DNA from: Chara braunii
Lineage: Eukaryota > Streptophyta > Charophyceae > Charales > Characeae
Direction: 5' to 3'
Assembly (NCBI GenBank): GCA_003427395.1
Contig: BFEA01000121.1
Span: forward strand, 463,061-483,874
DNA: 20,814 nucleotides
In this document: piece after piece, positions 18,150 to 20,814 of the stretch
Layout: each line of letters starts with the position of its first letter
How positions within the stretch are numbered: position 1 is the first letter of the stretch
Translations under genes and position numbers: made by a program
Notes under the pieces: model-generated
The model's input: only the letters and a program-made list of their open reading frames with translations
Database searches by the model: none
What the model was told of the DNA's origin: nothing

Positions 18150-18840
18150 TCCTCCTCAATGTCGCTCTCCGTCGTCTCCGCTCACCGGTCTCCAGCGCTC
18201 CCGCTACTGTCCACATAATCAGTCCCTGTGAGTGTCCCAGTCGAAGTAGTCGCCAAAATCAATGTCACTCACGCAGCAGGGCTCCTGGTCGGACTCATCC
18301 GTCTCAGATCTCTGTACGCATGTAGTGATCGGAACCCCGGATCTGGCTATCTCCCTCCTAATCCGGTTGTCCTTCCGCCTCCTCCCCTTGCTGCGAGACT
18401 CACTGAGGGGCTTGGAGTTACACCCATCAAAGTCCAAGAGTCACCCCCAGGTGCTGAAGGTACGCGAGGAAACACCACATGTAGCCAATTATCCCTCCAA
18501 TAGCTCTCCCTGCGAAATATGTAGTCAGCAATCCTGTCATATGTGGTGCCCTGCACCCCCTTCTCTGGCCCCTGTACCGAATAGGTAATCACCAACGTAT
18601 GTCTCGAAGTCGGTGACTCATTGGCCCTGATAGAGCAAAGCTCTGTTGTCCCACATGTCGATAGCATAACCTCTCAACCAGTCTACACCACGTAGGGGCA
18701 GTCTCACGATGACGGGCCAGCTTGGACAGAGGACGCACTAGTGTGGACACTCCCTCCAAGAAAAAGTCAGCAACTCAATGCAAATGCCCGCCCAAGGATC
18801 TGCCACATGTAGTCTGGGCGCCGAGCGCCAGATAGGATAT
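18150..18840 (-). pseudogene. Broken upstream part of the 17.65-18.15 kb coding unit
   Basis: Protein-like stretches alternate between frames. 18800-18690 reads HVADPWAGICIELLTFFLEG and VRPLSKLARHRE. 18700-18570 reads VIVRLPLRGVDWLRGYAIDM and DFETYVGDYLFGTG across a TGA. 18530-18440 reads YDRIADYIFRRESYWRDNWL. 18410-18219 reads SRSKGRRRKDNRIRREIARS then an acidic ETDESDQEP and DFGDYFDWD. A basic patch followed by an acidic tail is visible. Frame changes occur about every 100 bp. I do not recognise a family. Orientation and position suggest one decayed gene continuing to 17652. Confidence 0.4.
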
Positions 18841-19153
18841 CAACTCTGGTTCTTCATTGATGATGATGGGACTATTTCAGCATTGTCAATTATGAACTCT
18901 TGGTGTGTTCTTATTTGGTGAATCTTGTGATGCAATTCTGGTGTTGGTTCGAGGTCAAGACTATCTGGACTCATATGTATGATGTTGTTTGATTGCTGGA
19001 GTTCGCTATTGCTCGTCTTCCTTGCAAAAAGAATTTTGGAAGATAATTTTGAAAAAGAATTGCGAAAAACAATATTAATTGATCATGATACATTTTCAAA
19101 TTGAAGAAAATTTTCGAAAAGGAATTTTATGAATTTTAAATATTCGAGAAAAA
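18841..19153. other. AT-rich spacer
   Basis: A clear drop in GC, strongest at 19020-19150 with runs such as GAAAAAGAATT and GAATTTTAAATATTC. Many in-frame stops on both strands; no gene. It directly precedes the TG start of the candidate LTR, so its last 5 bp (AAAA-rich) would be the target-site duplication. Confidence 0.5.
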
Positions 19154-19814
19154 TGTTATGAACCTCCCAACTCATCACCAATGAGTGCACGCAATCACAT
19201 CATGCATAAATGAGATTACACGAAGTTTACACTGGAGGCTAGAGAGATGGAGACCAGGTAAACACAACTTTAGAATTCCAACAAATTATCATATGAGCAA
19301 TTAAGAGTTCCAGTCACAAGCGCTCAACAGCGCAGGTTCAAGTAACCAGTAACTTCATTCGGTTAAGTATGTCTCTCACTGCTGTTTTCTTTTCTCTTTG
19401 AGTCTTCTCTCTGTCTACTATCTCCCTGTGTCTTCTCTCCCTACTTGCATGCTCTCACCGTCTCTTCTACTCAAGGACCAACTCTGAATACACCCACTGC
19501 TAACTCTACTAACCCCCTCCAAGGTCGACTACCAATTACTACGCACTAGTGCATCTATGGCTGCCTTCCCTCTGCCAGCGCTGGGGCAGCTATGGCTGCT
19601 CCCTCTCTGTTACGGACTCCGCTAGGGCTCGATCCCTGGTCTATCTTTTTGCTGTTTCTGCCGCATCCCGTTTTCGGCCTGGCACCCTTTTTTCCAAACC
19701 CCTCCTTTGGTACCGCCGGATTTTGGACAACTGGCGCCATGCTGCAATTCGGGCGCCACTTTCAAATACTGCATTTTTCAATTCTGCCCTCGGGGCTTTT
19801 GCGGAAATGCCCCT

Positions 19815-19838
19815 AGTACCGTACGTGTCAACGGTACT
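19815..19838. repeat. 8-bp perfect inverted repeat (hairpin 1)
   Basis: AGTACCGT at 19815-19822 pairs with ACGGTACT at 19831-19838 across an 8-nt loop. It lies in the candidate LTR just 5 bp before a second hairpin. Confidence 0.7.
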
Positions 19839-19843
19839 TTAAC

Positions 19844-19871
19844 GACTCCCCGTACAGTACGGGGGGGAGTC
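19844..19871. repeat. 12-bp inverted repeat (hairpin 2)
   Basis: GACTCCCCGTAC at 19844-19855 pairs with GTAC-GGGG...GAGTC at 19857-19871. The right arm carries three extra G in its seven-G run, leaving a small bulge, and the loop is a single A. A strongly GC-rich stem in the candidate LTR transcript; role unknown (termination, dimerisation or polyadenylation are possibilities). Confidence 0.75.
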
Positions 19872-20091
19872 TGGGACCAGTTTTCAGCTGCTGTACTCGT
19901 ACCCCGTGTGACTTGCCCCTGTTTCGACATTGGGAACCCAAGACTTCGACTTTGTGTCTTTGCCACTGTGTCTGCGTCCGTCAAGTCCCTCGATCGTGTC
20001 GAGTGAGTGAGTGTGTGTGTGTGCTCGCACTCTCTCTCTCTCTCCTCTCCCTCAGCTCTCCCTGTCTCCCTCAGCCTCGCACTCGTTACAC

Positions 20092-20104
20092 TGGTATTGG
20101 AGTG
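20092..20104 (+). promoter_or_regulatory. Candidate primer-binding site (initiator Met tRNA type)
   Basis: TGGTATTGGAG at 20092-20102 matches TGGTATCAGAG, the common plant LTR-element primer site complementary to the initiator Met tRNA 3' end, at 9 of 11 positions. It sits one base after the TTACA end of the candidate LTR, the expected position. GTTTGAACC follows. Confidence 0.45.
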
Positions 20105-20124
20105 GTTTGAACCCGCCTGACCCA

Positions 20125-20420
20125 CCCTGATTCGTCATCATCGCCTGGCCGTCATCCTCGTCATCGTTGAGATTGTCGTTGTCGTGCCACGTCATTATCG
20201 TCATCGTCGAGATCGCCGTCGCCACGCCATCATCGTCATTGTCGAGATCGTCGCCATCGTGCCACGAAGCACATTTTTCATGTACAAGCGCATTTTCAAC
20301 ACTTTGAAAACTTATCAGCATCATCGTCGTGATGGTCGTGGCTGTGCCACAACATCATCATCATTGTTGCGATCGCCATCGTGGTGCCACATCATCATCG
20401 TCGTGCTTCTCTTCCTCGTC
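20125..20420 (+). repeat. Degenerate (TCATCG/GTCGTC) minisatellite
   Basis: Units of about 35-40 bp contain GCCAC followed by ATCATCGTCAT and GTCGAGATCG. GCCAC starts at 20186, 20221, 20261, 20346 and 20386 (spacings 35, 40, then 40 for the last pair), interrupted by unique sequence at about 20265-20320. On the minus strand it reads as Asp/Asn-rich low complexity. It lies just after the primer-like site, in what would be the element's leader. Confidence 0.75.
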
Positions 20421-20482
20421 GCTATCTCGTGCCATCCTCATTGTCGACGCCGTTATACTGCGCAGACAAGTAATCGAGGACA

Positions 20483-20814
20483 ATTTTCTTTTTTTTCCCT
20501 TTCTTCTTCTTCTTCTTCTTTCTTCCTCGTATCTTCTTCTTTCTTCTTCTTCTTCCAATTATCTTCGTTCTTTTCTTTTTCTCTTTTCTTTCTTTTATTA
20601 GTCTTCTTCCCCCTGATTCTTCCTCTCCCTCCCGATTCTTCTTCTTCTCCTTTCTCTTCTTCTTCTTCATCTCCTTATCTTCGTCTTCTTCTTTCCTTCC
20701 CCCCCCCCGACCCCCGACGATCTTTCCCCACCCCGACCCCGGTCTCCCCGTCCCTTTTCCCCCCTTGCTATCCGCTAGTCCCCCCTCGCGTGTTTCCCCT
20801 TCCCCGCGCGATTC
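20483..20814 (+). repeat. Long polypyrimidine tract, (TTC)n then C-rich
   Basis: From 20483 to about 20699 it is mostly TTC and CTT repeats with short interruptions. From 20700 to the end it is C-rich, with an unbroken C run at 20700-20708 and recurring CCCCGACC. The other strand is all-purine and gives spurious Lys/Glu/Arg-rich frames. No gene is supported. Confidence 0.85.

Larger units (their letters stand above)
19154..20090 (+). mobile_element. Candidate 5' LTR (937 bp) of an element running off the right edge
   Basis: It begins TGTTATGAAC at 19154 and ends CTCGTTACA at 20090, so it has TG...CA ends with a short imperfect terminal inverted repeat (TGT/ACA). One base later a sequence resembling the initiator-Met tRNA primer-binding site begins. 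A TATA-like CATAAATG lies at 19204-19211. The composition is pyrimidine-rich (19380-19450) and the interior holds two GC-rich hairpins. The 3' copy would lie outside the window, so the call rests on termini and primer site only. Open frames inside it show no protein motif. Confidence 0.45.

Noticed and set aside
20052-20324. Asp-rich calcium-binding-like protein
   Set aside because: The Asp/Asn pattern comes from the GTC/ATC minisatellite; spacing does not match EF-hand loops.
20422-20670. Lys/Glu/Arg-rich minus-strand proteins at the right edge
   Set aside because: They are pure translations of the polypyrimidine tract's complement.

Overview
This is a repeat-dense stretch of eukaryotic nuclear DNA made almost entirely of decayed mobile-element and unknown coding remnants. 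No intact host gene, rRNA, functional tRNA or CRISPR array was found. Nearly all recognisable coding sequence, from about 2.4 to 18.8 kb, reads on the minus strand and is broken by in-frame stops and frameshifts. Evidence for a eukaryote is a Ty3/gypsy gag-pol, a non-LTR (LINE) endonuclease/reverse transcriptase, a pol III tRNA-headed SINE-like insertion and a candidate LTR with an initiator-Met-tRNA-type primer site. The gypsy and LINE proteins have a green-lineage flavour and remind me of those in large streptophyte-algal genomes such as Chara. That placement is an impression, not a search result.

Layout, left to right. 0-1.3 kb: unassigned DNA with short imperfect repeats and a pyrimidine microsatellite. 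1.43-1.62 kb: five tandem copies of a ~38-bp unit. 2.07-2.25 kb: a 92-bp tandem duplication. 2.39-3.21 kb (-): a decayed charged, Lys/Glu/Arg-rich coding remnant. 3.58-9.52 kb (-): a 5'-truncated Ty3/gypsy element in the order Gag (CCHC knuckle), protease, RT, RNase H, integrase, with a ~407-bp SINE-like insertion at 6.91-7.32 kb. 9.53-9.77 kb: a CCGG-rich segment at the junction with a LINE. 9.77-12.6 kb (-): LINE endonuclease, RT and C-terminal region. 12.6-13.19 kb (-): an unknown coding segment fused in frame upstream of the LINE endonuclease. 13.187-13.301 kb: a C53-G6-C56 homopolymer, probably an assembly artefact.

13.45-16.75 kb (-): an array of diverged coding modules related to each other by eye (two recurring sub-domains, here called A and B, plus an N-motif). 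I do not recognise them as any known family, and they are the best candidate here for something undescribed. 17.07-18.84 kb (-): further unrecognised broken coding sequence. 18.84-19.15 kb: AT-rich spacer. 19.154-20.090 kb (+): a candidate 5' LTR followed directly by a primer-binding-like sequence, so the window probably ends inside the 5' untranslated region of another LTR element. That region is full of degenerate trinucleotide and minisatellite repeats and polypyrimidine.

The overall picture is nested or abutting transposons in one orientation decaying by point mutation and indels. The SINE lies inside the gypsy element, and the LINE abuts or interrupts the gypsy gag. In the LINE, seven of eight in-frame stops are TAG. 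The gypsy element shows mixed stops and a catalytic-Asp-to-Asn change in its protease.
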